From positions 361,475 to 425,474 of the forward strand of contig CANHRG010000001.1 in assembly GCA_947463785.1 (NCBI GenBank): a stretch of 64,000 nt of DNA. Direction: 5' to 3'. Positions 34,165 through 43,588 of this stretch are shown one piece after another (the first letter of the stretch is position 1; every line of letters begins with the position of its first letter). A program made the translations under genes and the position numbers. The stretch is from Sphingobacteriaceae bacterium (GTDB lineage: Bacteria > Bacteroidota > Bacteroidia > Sphingobacteriales > Sphingobacteriaceae). The notes under the pieces were generated by a model. It ran no database searches. It was given only the letters and a program-made list of their open reading frames with translations, and had not been told where the DNA came from.

Positions 34165-36141
34165 TTAATACCGCAGTAGCTTATTTATAGTTTCTTCTAG
34201 TCTGGCTTTAGCCAAAAACTGATCTTCGAGGGCTTTGCTCATCGGTATAGCCGTATCTAAGCTGGCGCAACGCATTACGGGCGCATCCAAACTTTCGAAG
34301 GCGTGTTCGGCAATGTAGGCGCTCAGTTCTGCACCAAAACCGTTGGTGAGTGTATCTTCATGTAAAATAAGTACTCGACCAGTTTTGCGGACGGTTTCTA
34401 ACACGGCTTCGGTATCCCAAGGTTGTAGGCTGCGTAGGTCGAGCAGATCTGCTTCTAGTTCCGGATGCTTATCCAGATACTCCAATGCCCAATGTACACC
34501 TAAACCATAGGTGATGATGCTCAATTGTTCGCCACTCCTAATACGACATGCTTTGCCGATTTCGGTGGTGTAATAATCGTCGAAAATGGGCTCTGCAATA
34601 CCGCGGTATAAATACTTGTGCTCAAAATACAAAACCGGATTTGGGTCTTCGATGGCGGAAAGTAAGAGCCCTTTGGCGTCTGAAGGGAATGCCGGATAGA
34701 CCACTTTCAGTCCGGGGGTTTTGGTAAACCAGGCTTCGTTGCTTTGCGAATGGAACGGACCTGCACCGGTGCCTGCTCCGGTAGGCATGCGAACTACCAC
34801 ATCGGCTTTTTCGCCCCAACGGTAATGGGTTTTGGCCAAATTGTTGATGATCTGATTAAATCCGCAAGTTACAAAGTCGGCAAATTGCATTTCCATTACG
34901 GCTTTGTAGCCATTGATGGATAAACCCAGTGCGGCACCTACGATGGCCGATTCGCAAATGGGGGTATTGCGCACCCGGTCTTTGCCAAATTCTTCTACAA
35001 AACCCTGGGTAATTTTGAAAGCACCGCCGTATTCGGCAATGTCTTGCCCCATGATTACCAAATTGGAGAACTTCTGCATGCCTGAACGAAGGCCATCACT
35101 TATGGCATCGATGTAGCGTTTTTCAGTTTGGGCTCCGCTTGCCTGAATGAGCGGTACGTAGCCTGGCGCATACATGTCTTGCAGTTCTTGCTGAGCATCG
35201 GGTTCCATATCCGGCATGGCAAATACGGCTTCTACGTCTTGTTCAATTTCGTGTTTAAACTGCACTTTAATGGCTTCGATTTGAGCCTCATCCAAAATGC
35301 ATTCTTCCAATAGAAAATCTTCAAAATTTTGAATCGGATCTTTTTCTTGCCAGGTATCAAATAATTCTTGCGGCACATACTTCGTGCCGGATGCTTCTTC
35401 GTGTCCACGCATGCGGAAGGTTTTGCACTCTACCAATACGGGTCGAGGATTGTTGCGCAGGTCTGTTGCCAGTTCGTGGATGGTATGGTAAACTTCCAGG
35501 ATGTTGTTGCCGTCAATCAGTCGCCCTTCCATGCCGTAGCCTTTTGCCCGGTCTACCAGGTTTTCGCAGCGGTATTGTTCATTGGTTGGGGTAGAAAGGC
35601 CGTAGCCGTTATTTTCAATAATGAAAATGACGGGCAAATCCCATACGGCAGCTACATTGAGCGCCTCGTGAAAATCGCCCTCGCTGGTGGCTCCTTCGCC
35701 GGTGTAAGCCAGGGTTACTTTCTGTTCTTTTCTGAGTTTATGCGCCAGTGCAATGCCATCTGCCAGGGCCATTTGGGGCCCTAGGTGAGAAATCATCCCA
35801 ATAATGCGGTAATCCTGTGTGCCGAAATGGAAAGAACGGTCGCGGCCTTTGGTAAAACCTGCCGCCTTGCCCTGCCATTGGGCCATTAAACGGGTTAATG
35901 GAATATCCCGGGAGGTAAATACACCTAAATTTCGGTGCATGGGCAAAATGTATTCGTCGGTTTGCATAGCCATTGTGCTGCCTACGGCTATGGCTTCTTG
36001 CCCTATGCCTGAAAACCATTTGCCAATTCTGCCCTGACGCAGCAGAATCAACATTTTCTCTTCGATCATTCTCGGTTTGAGTAAACGCTGGTAAAATTGT
36101 ATTAGCGTGTTATCATCTAGGTTTCGACGATCGAAATGCAT
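34165..36141 (-). CDS. 2-oxoacid dehydrogenase E1, fused alpha and beta subunits
   Basis: A 658-residue fusion. The alpha part (about 1-320) has the thiamine diphosphate region GEGATSEGDFHEALN...IIENNGYGLS. The beta part (about 335-658) has QDIAEYGGAFKIT, TPICESAIVGAALGL and the transketolase C-domain (LHEDTLTNGFGAEL). Such fusions in Bacteroidota are annotated as branched-chain 2-oxoisovalerate or general alpha-ketoacid dehydrogenase E1. The substrate is not certain from sequence. The thiamine motif starts GEG where GDG is usual. E2 and E3 genes are absent here. It lies 22 bases downstream of lutB on the same strand. Confidence 0.9.
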   Translation of the reverse strand: MHFDRRNLDDNTLIQFYQRLLKPRMIEEKMLILLRQGRIGKWFSGIGQEAIAVGSTMAMQTDEYILPMHRNLGVFTSRDIPLTRLMAQWQGKAAGFTKGRDRSFHFGTQDYRIIGMISHLGPQMALADGIALAHKLRKEQKVTLAYTGEGATSEGDFHEALNVAAVWDLPVIFIIENNGYGLSTPTNEQYRCENLVDRAKGYGMEGRLIDGNNILEVYHTIHELATDLRNNPRPVLVECKTFRMRGHEEASGTKYVPQELFDTWQEKDPIQNFEDFLLEECILDEAQIEAIKVQFKHEIEQDVEAVFAMPDMEPDAQQELQDMYAPGYVPLIQASGAQTEKRYIDAISDGLRSGMQKFSNLVIMGQDIAEYGGAFKITQGFVEEFGKDRVRNTPICESAIVGAALGLSINGYKAVMEMQFADFVTCGFNQIINNLAKTHYRWGEKADVVVRMPTGAGTGAGPFHSQSNEAWFTKTPGLKVVYPAFPSDAKGLLLSAIEDPNPVLYFEHKYLYRGIAEPIFDDYYTTEIGKACRIRSGEQLSIITYGLGVHWALEYLDKHPELEADLLDLRSLQPWDTEAVLETVRKTGRVLILHEDTLTNGFGAELSAYIAEHAFESLDAPVMRCASLDTAIPMSKALEDQFLAKARLEETINKLLRY

Positions 36142-36163
36142 GGTATCGGATTTCTTGTTACAA

Positions 36164-37552
36164 TTAGGATTTCTCTTCGGTATGTTCAGCTATCCACTGC
36201 TTACTGAAGGATTGAGGGGCCACTTCAGGCAATTCGCGGTGTTTCCCCCACGATTTGCTAAAGAACCGTTTCATCAGGTTATTTTTCCATTTGCTGCTCA
36301 AGAATTCCATGAATTTGCGTTTCTCCATTCCTTTTTTCCAAGCAAACCATCCCCATGACTCGATCTTATTACTTAGACCTTCTTTAACGGCATCTCTGCG
36401 GTTAAGGAGCAGCATTTTGTGGATATCAATTTTAACGGGACACACTTCGGTACATTTTCCGCACAAGCTGGAGGCGTAGCTCAGGTGTTTGAAGGTTTGC
36501 ATACCTTCCATGTGTGGCGTGATAACCGAACCGATGGGTCCGCTATAGGTGGTTTCATACGTATGGCCGCCAATGTTTTTGTAAATGGGGCAGGCATTGA
36601 GGCAAGCCCCGCAACGAATGCAGTACAAGCCCTGACGTTGATCTTTGTGCGCCAATAAATCGGTACGGCCATTATCGAGCAATACCACATACATTTCTTC
36701 GGGTCCGTCTGACTCGTTGGCTTGTTTGGGTCCACCCAAAATGGTATTGTAAACGGTTAAGTTTTGGCCTGTTCCATGACTGGAAAGCAGGGGCCAGAAT
36801 AAATCCAGGTCGCTGATGGATGGAATCAGTTTTTCGATACCTACAATAGCGATGTGAATTTTTGGGAAGGTGGTGGTTAAGCGGGCATTGCCCTCATTTT
36901 CGGTGATGGCAATACTTCCAGAATCGGCAATTAAAAAGTTGGCTCCGGTAATGCCCACATCGGCAGTGGTGTATTTTTCACGTAAGAGTTCGCGGGCTTT
37001 TTGTGTCAGTTCTTCCGGGCTAGATTCTAGCGGGGTGCCAAACTTTTCGTGGAATAGTTGGGCAATATCTTCCTTGCTGAGGTGCATGGCGGGCGTAACA
37101 ATGTGGTAGGGCTTCTGGCCGAGCAATTGTACAATGTACTCGCCCAAATCGCTCTCTAAAGTTTCTACGCCATTTTTTTCAAGAAATTCGTTGAGGTGAA
37201 TTTCTTCGGTAGCCATTGATTTGGATTTAATGACGGATTTGGATCCGGATTTTTGGATGATCTGCAGAATTTCTTTTCTGGCTTCTTCGGCGTTATTGGC
37301 CCAGATCACCTTACCACCCTTGCGCTGAAAATTGGCTTCGAACTCGGGCAATAATTTGTCGAGGTTCTCCATCACTTTCCATTTAATGGCGTGTGCTTTC
37401 TTCTTGGAGTTCTCGAGGTTATTGAGTTTAGACAAACCTCGGGTTACGGCCGCATCGTATTTCCCGATGTTGTAATTGATGATTTTGCGGTGTGCTAAAT
37501 CGAAGGCTTTTTCGCCACTTTTTTCAACAAATGTTCCGGCCAAATTTGTCAT
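36164..37552 (-). CDS. lutB: LutB/LldF-family L-lactate oxidation iron-sulfur protein
   Basis: A 462-residue protein with an N-terminal LUD domain and two C-terminal [4Fe-4S] motifs (CIRCGACLNACP near residue 310 and CGKCTEVCP near 365). LutB is the iron-sulfur subunit of the LutABC complex that oxidises L-lactate. KSMATEEIHLNEFLE and the ITGANFLIADSGSIAITENEGN stretch are typical. lutA and lutC are not adjacent. Upstream is a terminator and downstream is the fused E1 gene. Both act on small 2-oxo or 2-hydroxy acids, but a functional link is inference. Confidence 0.92.
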   Translation of the reverse strand: MTNLAGTFVEKSGEKAFDLAHRKIINYNIGKYDAAVTRGLSKLNNLENSKKKAHAIKWKVMENLDKLLPEFEANFQRKGGKVIWANNAEEARKEILQIIQKSGSKSVIKSKSMATEEIHLNEFLEKNGVETLESDLGEYIVQLLGQKPYHIVTPAMHLSKEDIAQLFHEKFGTPLESSPEELTQKARELLREKYTTADVGITGANFLIADSGSIAITENEGNARLTTTFPKIHIAIVGIEKLIPSISDLDLFWPLLSSHGTGQNLTVYNTILGGPKQANESDGPEEMYVVLLDNGRTDLLAHKDQRQGLYCIRCGACLNACPIYKNIGGHTYETTYSGPIGSVITPHMEGMQTFKHLSYASSLCGKCTEVCPVKIDIHKMLLLNRRDAVKEGLSNKIESWGWFAWKKGMEKRKFMEFLSSKWKNNLMKRFFSKSWGKHRELPEVAPQSFSKQWIAEHTEEKS

Positions 37553-37589
37553 TGAGCGAATTTAGGAAAAAGCCTTGGCAATAAGTTAT

Positions 37590-37627
37590 AAAAAAAGCCC
37601 CTCGATTTTGACCGAAGGGCTTTTTTG
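37590..37627 (-). terminator. Rho-independent terminator after the M28 peptidase gene
   Basis: On the minus strand a stem AAGCCCTTCG / CGAGGGGCTT with an 8-base loop is followed by TTTTTT. The same hairpin has a T-run on the plus strand too, so it could act in both directions. It separates the M28 peptidase from lutB. Confidence 0.8.
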
Positions 37628-37639
37628 AAATTTTGATGA

Positions 37640-39220
37640 TTAACGATCGGCAGGGAAGTCGTTTTTCACGTCTACTACCGGTGCTTTATCGCGGTTGGCT
37701 ACATCCCATGCGGTAAAGAATACCAGTCGGGCACGTTTAGCCAATACATCGAAATTGATTTTGCCAATCTCGTCGCTTGGTTTGTGGTAATCTTCGTGTA
37801 CACCATTGAAATAGAATACAATTGGAATACCGTGTTTCGCAAAATTGTAGTGATCTGAACGGTAATAAATACGCTCTGGATCGTTCGGATCATTGTATTT
37901 GTAATCGAATGTTAAACGAGAGTAGGTGGCGTTTACGTATTCGCTGATCTTGTGTAAATCGGTACTTAGTTTGTCAGATCCGATTACATAAACGTAATCT
38001 GGATTGTCTTTGTGAGCAGGATCTACACGACCAATCATGTCGATGTTGAGGTTGGTTACGGTTTTGTTTAATGGGAAAATAGGGCTTTCTGAGTACCAAT
38101 CTGAACCTAAAAGACCTTTTTCTTCACCTACCACCGTTAAGAACAAGATACTGCGACGTGGTCCGTGACCTTCTGCTTTGGCTTTGGTAAAGGCTTCGGC
38201 AATTTCCAATACACCAGTAGTTCCTGATCCGTCATCGTCGGCACCGTTGTTTACTTTATCGGTACCTTCTTTAGTCAAACCAATATGATCGTAATGACCG
38301 CTAATTACCACAACTTCGTCTTTAAGGTCTGTTCCTTCCATAAATCCCAATACATTTTCTGCACGTACCGGATTTGCTGTAGAAACCAGATTAGCCTGCA
38401 TGCTGGTTTTAACGGTTTTAGAGTCTGGCTTGGTAGCGCCGGCAATTTTAGCGGTTAAGTCGGTAATGCTCGCTTTGGTTTTTGCCAGGATGGCATTTGC
38501 CACTGCTGCCGAAACGGTAATTACCGGTGCCTGTGTAGGCTGATTAGGTTTGTCTAAAATTAAACGTGGGTTTTTAAGGTTGTTGCCCATACGTTTTAAG
38601 GCGGCTTCGATATCTGGGTTGAACACAATAATCAAGGCCGGATTTTTGCTCTGCAGGTTGCGTAAACGTTTGTTAGCGTTCCAGCTAGAAACTTTATCGG
38701 TTCCGGTAATGATAGATTTGCCATTCACGAACGGTTCTTTCTCTGTAGAGTAGATAACCACCTTGCCTTTCAGGTCTAAGCCAGCTAGTTCGTTGAATTT
38801 TTCATCTTCGATGCCGTAGCCCACAAATACTACTTCTTTAATGGCTTGACTGAAATTGTTTTTTGAGGCTGCGGTATAGAAATCTTTGAAAGCCTCGAAG
38901 TTTTGTTTGCCTACTTTAAGGCTTGAATTTCCGGGAGCAATTTCAAACAAAGGAACTTTTTGGAAATAGCTGCCGTTTACAGGGGCTTTTAATCCCAGAC
39001 TTTTGAAATGTGCAGCAATGTAGTCTGCAGCTTTCCATGCACCCGGTTTTCCGGTTTCGCGACCTTCGTATTCATCAGAAGCCAATACCGACAAGTGTTT
39101 GTAGGCATCTTCTTTGGTAATGCTACTGCCAAATTTGACAGCGTTTTTATCCTGAGCCCAGCTTGCACTGCTAAAAAGTAGCGCAGCCGAGAGGAGTAAA
39201 ATTGAACGATTTTGTTTCAT
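37640..39220 (-). CDS. Exported M28 family metallopeptidase
   Basis: About 526 residues from the ATG at 39220, which begins a signal peptide (MKQNRSILLLSAALLFSSASWA-Q). The longer track ORF would run back into rpiB and is rejected. A protease-associated-type insert sits at about 130-270. The zinc aminopeptidase core follows, with SGHYDHIG, NNGADDDGSGTTG, VVGEEKGLLGS, LNIDMIGR and the final YHKPSDE. These give the ligands of a two-zinc centre. It probably trims amino acids from peptides in the periplasm or outside the cell. It begins 25 bases after rpiB. Confidence 0.9.
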   Translation of the reverse strand: MKQNRSILLLSAALLFSSASWAQDKNAVKFGSSITKEDAYKHLSVLASDEYEGRETGKPGAWKAADYIAAHFKSLGLKAPVNGSYFQKVPLFEIAPGNSSLKVGKQNFEAFKDFYTAASKNNFSQAIKEVVFVGYGIEDEKFNELAGLDLKGKVVIYSTEKEPFVNGKSIITGTDKVSSWNANKRLRNLQSKNPALIIVFNPDIEAALKRMGNNLKNPRLILDKPNQPTQAPVITVSAAVANAILAKTKASITDLTAKIAGATKPDSKTVKTSMQANLVSTANPVRAENVLGFMEGTDLKDEVVVISGHYDHIGLTKEGTDKVNNGADDDGSGTTGVLEIAEAFTKAKAEGHGPRRSILFLTVVGEEKGLLGSDWYSESPIFPLNKTVTNLNIDMIGRVDPAHKDNPDYVYVIGSDKLSTDLHKISEYVNATYSRLTFDYKYNDPNDPERIYYRSDHYNFAKHGIPIVFYFNGVHEDYHKPSDEIGKINFDVLAKRARLVFFTAWDVANRDKAPVVDVKNDFPADR

Positions 39221-39245
39221 GTGATTTATTAAGATTGATAATTGA

Positions 39246-39683
39246 TTAGCACGATATTTTGTTGACACGCTTGGCGTGGCGTCCACCTTCAAAGCTGGTA
39301 GACAAAAATTTGTCGGTAATTTGGATGGCAAGTTCAGGAGTAATAAACCGGGCCGGGATACAAAGCACGTTGGCATCGTTGTGTGAACGAGCTAAACTGG
39401 CCAGTTCTTCGGTCCAGCAGATAGCAGCTCGTATGCCCTGATGTTTGTTGGCAGCCATGGCCACACCATTGGCACTGCCGCAAATTAAAATTCCCAAATC
39501 GAATTCTCCGTTCTCAACAGCTGTTGCTACCGGATGGGAAAAATCAGGGTAATCTACGGAGTCGGTGCTGTAGGTGCCAAAGTCTTTTACCTCAAAATGA
39601 TGCAGGTGTTTAATCAGCAGCTCTTTGTAATCAAAGCCTGCATGATCTGCGCCAATCGCAATTTTTTGTTTCCAGTTCGACAT
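39246..39683 (-). CDS. rpiB: Ribose-5-phosphate isomerase B
   Basis: RpiB interconverts ribose 5-phosphate and ribulose 5-phosphate in the pentose phosphate pathway. The 145-residue length is normal. AIGADHAGFDYKELLIKHL near the start and CGSANGVAMAANKHQGIRAAICW, with the catalytic cysteine near residue 68, identify it. NDANVLCIPARFI is also typical. It lies between tatC and the M28 peptidase on the minus strand, 59 bases after tatC and with no terminator visible. Confidence 0.95.
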   Translation of the reverse strand: MSNWKQKIAIGADHAGFDYKELLIKHLHHFEVKDFGTYSTDSVDYPDFSHPVATAVENGEFDLGILICGSANGVAMAANKHQGIRAAICWTEELASLARSHNDANVLCIPARFITPELAIQITDKFLSTSFEGGRHAKRVNKISC

Positions 39684-39742
39684 ACATCAAATGTAGGATT
39701 TTCGTGGAAACATCATCGTAAAATTTTGATGATAAAAAGCTA

Positions 39743-40612
39743 TTAATCGCGGTAAAACTCAAGTTCTTTTTCCTTGCGCCTCTTCTCCACCTTACTTGAA
39801 ACAATAATGCTGATTTCGTACAGGAGGAAAAGAGGTACACTCACCGTGAACATGGTGAACAAATCGGGAGTAGGTGTTACTACTGCCGCAATAATCAGGA
39901 TAAAGACGGTTGCGTATCTTCTGCTGTTACGCATGAACTTAGGCGTCATGATGCCGAGTTTGGATAAGATGTAGATCACGATGGGGAGCTCGAACACAAT
40001 TCCGGTGCCCAAAGTGAGGGTGGCTACCGTGGATAGGTAAGAATCAATGGTAATGGTATTGACAATGTATTCACTAACGGTGTAGTTTGCTAAAAAGTTG
40101 ACTGATAGCGGAGAAATGATGTAGTAGCCGAATAAAATTCCGAGCACGAATAAAAAGGTGGCATACAGTACAAAGCCACTTGCAGATTTGCGTTCATTTT
40201 CGTGCAAGGCTGGTTTTACGAATCGCCACAATTCCCAAAGCAAATACGGAAAGCCTAACACGATACCGATAATAAGTGAAGAGTTCATTTGCAGGGTAAA
40301 TTGCCCTGCCATTTCGGTGTTGATGATTTGAAATGGTATCTCTTTGATACAGAAATCTGGACCCAGATTAAACTTTTCACCCAAGATGCACATCATTCTG
40401 TAAGTCCAGAAAGATGGATTCTTTGGCCCCATTACTATGCTATTGAAGATGAGGTCGTAATAGGCAAAAGCCAAAGCTGTAACGGATACAATGACCAAAG
40501 CTGAGCGCACCAAGTGCATTCTGAGGGTAGCCAAGTGTCCAAAAAAGGACATTTCCTCTTCGAGGTTTGCCCTGCCTTTTTTGCGCTTTTGGTTTTCCCG
40601 CTCTTCGCTCAT
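39743..40612 (-). CDS. tatC: Sec-independent protein translocase TatC
   Basis: TatC is the receptor for twin-arginine signal peptides. The 289-residue protein begins with a charged, lysine-rich stretch and has the family opening MSFFGHLATLRMHLVRSA. Six membrane helices follow, with FRYFVKPAL-like WELWRFVKPALHENERK near the middle and GIVFELPIVIYILSKLGI, then RRYATVFILIIAAVVTPTPD. It is the last gene of the DUF177-rpmF-plsX-fabH-accB-accC run, 6 bases after accC. The two tatA genes at 18.2-18.7 kb are its likely partners. Confidence 0.95.
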   Translation of the reverse strand: MSEERENQKRKKGRANLEEEMSFFGHLATLRMHLVRSALVIVSVTALAFAYYDLIFNSIVMGPKNPSFWTYRMMCILGEKFNLGPDFCIKEIPFQIINTEMAGQFTLQMNSSLIIGIVLGFPYLLWELWRFVKPALHENERKSASGFVLYATFLFVLGILFGYYIISPLSVNFLANYTVSEYIVNTITIDSYLSTVATLTLGTGIVFELPIVIYILSKLGIMTPKFMRNSRRYATVFILIIAAVVTPTPDLFTMFTVSVPLFLLYEISIIVSSKVEKRRKEKELEFYRD

Positions 40613-40618
40613 GCTTCC

Positions 40619-41959
40619 TTATTCCTTGATCTCAAACGTATCCATAAACTTGGTGGTAAATTCACCTTTACGGAAATTCGGATCCTTCATTAAACGTTGG
40701 TGGAAAGGAATGGTTGTTTTGATGCCTTCAATAACGAATTCGCTCAACGCTCTTTCCATTTTATTTATTGCTTCTTCGCGGGTTTGAGCCACGCAAATCA
40801 GTTTGGCAATCATGGAGTCGTAATTGGGCGGAATTTGGTAGCCGGCATAAACGTGGGTATCTACACGTACACCATGGCCACCAGGTGAATGGAAATTTTT
40901 AATTATTCCTGGAGCTGGTCTGAACCCGTTGAAAGGATCTTCGGCATTGATACGGCACTCAATGGCAAACATTTCTGGCTCGTAGTTTTTACCGCTGATG
41001 GGCTCGCCGGCTGCAACTTTGATCTGTTCTTTAATTAAATCGTAATTGATTACTTCTTCGGTAACCGGATGCTCCACCTGAATACGGGTGTTCATTTCCA
41101 TAAAGTAGAAGTTACGGTGTTTATCCACTAAAAATTCAATGGTTCCGGCACCTTCATAATTCACAGCCTGAGCACCTTTTATGGCCGCTTCACCCATTTT
41201 TTTGCGCAATTCTGGGGTCATGAAGGGCGATGGTGATTCTTCAACCAGTTTTTGGTGACGACGCTGTATGGAGCAATCTCTTTCTGAAAGGTGACAAGCT
41301 TTACCAAACTGGTCGCCCACGATTTGAATTTCAATGTGACGTGGGTCTTCTACAAATTTCTCCAGGTAAATACCGTCATTGCCAAACGCTGCTCCAGCTT
41401 CCTGACGGGCAGAATCCCAAGCTGGTTCAAATTCTTCATCCTTCCATACAATACGCATACCTCGTCCACCACCACCGGCAGTTGCTTTCAGAATAATTGG
41501 GTAGCCTATTTCATTGGCGATTTTGATACCTTCTTTTACATCGGCAACCAAGCCATCTGAACCTGGAATGGTTGGAACTCCGGCTTTTTTCATGGTATCC
41601 TTGGCTGAAGCTTTATCGCCCATGGCATTGATTTGCTCAGGAGTAGCACCAATGAATTTAATACCGTAATCGCGGCAAATGGCTGAAAATTTAGCGTTTT
41701 CAGACAAGAAGCCGTATCCTGGATGTATCGCATCGGCATTGGTTAACTCTGCAGCAGCAATAATATTCGGAATACTTAAATACGAATCCTTGCTGGGTGG
41801 GGGGCCAATACAAACGGCTTCATCTGCAAAACGAACGTGTAAGCTTTCACGATCGGCAGTTGAATACACTGCTACGGTTTTGATGCCCATCTCTTTACAG
41901 GTACGGATAATACGTAAAGCAATCTCTCCGCGGTTGGCAATTAATATTTTCTTGAACAT
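40619..41959 (-). CDS. accC: Acetyl-CoA carboxylase, biotin carboxylase subunit
   Basis: AccC uses ATP and bicarbonate to carboxylate the biotin on AccB, the first half of malonyl-CoA synthesis. The 446-residue length is standard. [16 protein letters not shown] at the start, the ATP-grasp loop [33 protein letters not shown] and [14 protein letters not shown] are all intact. It lies about 100 bases after accB across a repeat-rich spacer and just before tatC. accA and accD are not in the window. Confidence 0.97.
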   Translation of the reverse strand: MFKKILIANRGEIALRIIRTCKEMGIKTVAVYSTADRESLHVRFADEAVCIGPPPSKDSYLSIPNIIAAAELTNADAIHPGYGFLSENAKFSAICRDYGIKFIGATPEQINAMGDKASAKDTMKKAGVPTIPGSDGLVADVKEGIKIANEIGYPIILKATAGGGGRGMRIVWKDEEFEPAWDSARQEAGAAFGNDGIYLEKFVEDPRHIEIQIVGDQFGKACHLSERDCSIQRRHQKLVEESPSPFMTPELRKKMGEAAIKGAQAVNYEGAGTIEFLVDKHRNFYFMEMNTRIQVEHPVTEEVINYDLIKEQIKVAAGEPISGKNYEPEMFAIECRINAEDPFNGFRPAPGIIKNFHSPGGHGVRVDTHVYAGYQIPPNYDSMIAKLICVAQTREEAINKMERALSEFVIEGIKTTIPFHQRLMKDPNFRKGEFTTKFMDTFEIKE

Positions 41960-41964
41960 GATAT

Positions 41965-42058
41965 TCGATTAATCGATTTGTCGATTAGTCAATTTGTCGA
42001 TTTGATAATTTGCCAGGTAAATGGACAAATCAAAAAATGGACAAACAGACAAATAAAA
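41965..42058. repeat. ATTTGTC-type direct and inverted repeats between accB and accC
   Basis: The 99-base spacer is made of short near-copies: CGATTTGTCGATTAGTC, AATTTGTCGATTTG and AATTTGCC, followed by opposite-strand copies TGGACAAATC and TGGACAAACAGACAAAT. The two halves can pair into a long imperfect hairpin. No T-run or promoter is evident. It may be a mobile intergenic repeat or an mRNA processing or stability element within the operon. Confidence 0.6.
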
Positions 42059-42526
42059 TTAGGCTGGTTCTACCAAGAATAAAGGCTGATCGTACTCAAT
42101 CGGGCTAGCATTGTCTATCAATACCTTCACAATACGACCTGAAACTTCAGCTTCAATTTCATTGAATAGCTTCATCGCTTCAACAATACAAAGCACCTGA
42201 CCCGGTTTGATTTCGTCGCCTACGTTTACAAATACGGGTTTATCCGGACTTGAAGAACGGTAAAACGTACCAATCATGGGTGATTTAATGGTAATCAGTT
42301 TGCTATCGTCGGCTGCTGGTGCTGCCGGAGTAGCTGCCGGAGCTGAAACTTGTGGAGCTGGTGCTGCCACGGGTGCTGCTGCAGGAATGGTAGCATTAAC
42401 CACAGTTGGCGCCTGATTGGTTTTTATCGTGATTTTGAAATCTTTCTCTTCAATAGAAACCTCATTTACACCTGATTTGTGTACAAATTTGATGAGTTCC
42501 TGAATTTGTTTAATGTCCATTTTCAA
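42059..42526 (-). CDS. accB: Biotin carboxyl carrier protein of acetyl-CoA carboxylase
   Basis: A 155-residue AccB. An N-terminal helical segment ([25 protein letters not shown]) is followed by an alanine/proline-rich flexible linker at about 50-75. The biotinyl domain ends the protein, with the target lysine in [18 protein letters not shown] near residue 121. ATG at 42526 or at 42520 (codon 3) could be the start. It lies 60 bases after fabH on the minus strand and is followed by accC. Confidence 0.97.
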   Translation of the reverse strand: MKMDIKQIQELIKFVHKSGVNEVSIEEKDFKITIKTNQAPTVVNATIPAAAPVAAPAPQVSAPAATPAAPAADDSKLITIKSPMIGTFYRSSSPDKPVFVNVGDEIKPGQVLCIVEAMKLFNEIEAEVSGRIVKVLIDNASPIEYDQPLFLVEPA

Positions 42527-42586
42527 AGATTTTGATCAGTGATCTTACTAATTGAGTTCAAATTTAGAATAAATATTTTACTAATC

Positions 42587-43576
42587 TTAGTAGGCCCATT
42601 TAAGGTATACAGAACCCCAGGTGAAACCACCGCCAAATGCCGCTAAAATCAGAGTATCGCCTTTTTTCAATTGGCTTTCCCACTCGGCTAAACACAAAGG
42701 AATAGTTCCATTGGTAGTGTTGCCGTATTTCTCAATATTAACCATCACCTTTTCAGGCCCAACGCCCATACGGTTGGCGGTTGCATCGATAATGCGTTTA
42801 TTGGCTTGATGCGGTACTAGCCAGGCAACGTCATTGGCGGTAAGCTGATTGCGTTCCATAATTTCTGCAGCAACATCGGCCATATTGGTTACAGCAAATT
42901 TAAAAACGGCTTGTCCTTCCTGATAGGCATAATGCTCTCTGGCATCTACGGTTGCATGACTTGCTGGTTTAGCAGATCCACCCGCTTTTTGGTGCAAGTA
43001 CACCCTGCCTGAACCGTCGCTTTTCAAGATGGAATCCATAACGCCCAAGTCCTCTGTAGTAGGTTCAAGCAACACAGCACCACAACCATCACCAAAAATG
43101 ATGCAGGTTTGGCGGTCTTCGTAATCGATGATAGATGACATTTTATCGCCACCTATTACCAATACTTTTTGATGTTTACCCGACTCGATAAATTGAGATC
43201 CGGTAGATAATCCGTAAATAAAACCGGAACAAGCGGCATTAAGATCGAATCCCCAAGCATTTTTCGCTCCAATTTTATCGGCTAAAATATTCGCGGTAGC
43301 CGGAAAAGGCATATCGGGGGTAGTTGTACAAAAAATAATCAGATCAATTTCTTCAGCAGAAATACCTCGTTTCTTTAACAGTCCTTCAACCGCCGGAACG
43401 GCCATGTCTGAGGTGCCTAATCCTTCGCCTTTTAAAATGTGACGTTCTTTAATGCCGGTACGACTGGTAATCCATTCGTCGTTGGTATCAACCATGGTTT
43501 CTAATTCCTGATTGGTAAGAATATATTCAGGAACATAGGAGTTTACTGCAGTTATAGCAGCACGTATTTTTTGCAT
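42587..43576 (-). CDS. fabH: Beta-ketoacyl-ACP synthase III
   Basis: FabH condenses an acyl-CoA primer with malonyl-ACP to start fatty-acid synthesis. The 329-residue protein contains the catalytic triad: cysteine in [13 protein letters not shown] near residue 113, histidine in [12 protein letters not shown] near 255 and asparagine in [12 protein letters not shown] near 285. In Bacteroidota this enzyme often prefers branched primers, but that cannot be read from sequence. It lies 12 bases after plsX in the classic plsX-fabH arrangement. Confidence 0.96.
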   Translation of the reverse strand: MQKIRAAITAVNSYVPEYILTNQELETMVDTNDEWITSRTGIKERHILKGEGLGTSDMAVPAVEGLLKKRGISAEEIDLIIFCTTTPDMPFPATANILADKIGAKNAWGFDLNAACSGFIYGLSTGSQFIESGKHQKVLVIGGDKMSSIIDYEDRQTCIIFGDGCGAVLLEPTTEDLGVMDSILKSDGSGRVYLHQKAGGSAKPASHATVDAREHYAYQEGQAVFKFAVTNMADVAAEIMERNQLTANDVAWLVPHQANKRIIDATANRMGVGPEKVMVNIEKYGNTTNGTIPLCLAEWESQLKKGDTLILAAFGGGFTWGSVYLKWAY

Positions 43577-43588
43577 GATCAGGTTCGG

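Noticed and set aside
39221-39376. 52-residue N-terminal extension of the M28 peptidase
   Set aside because: It would overlap rpiB by about 130 bases and place a clean signal peptide in the middle of the protein. The ATG at 39220 is preferred.
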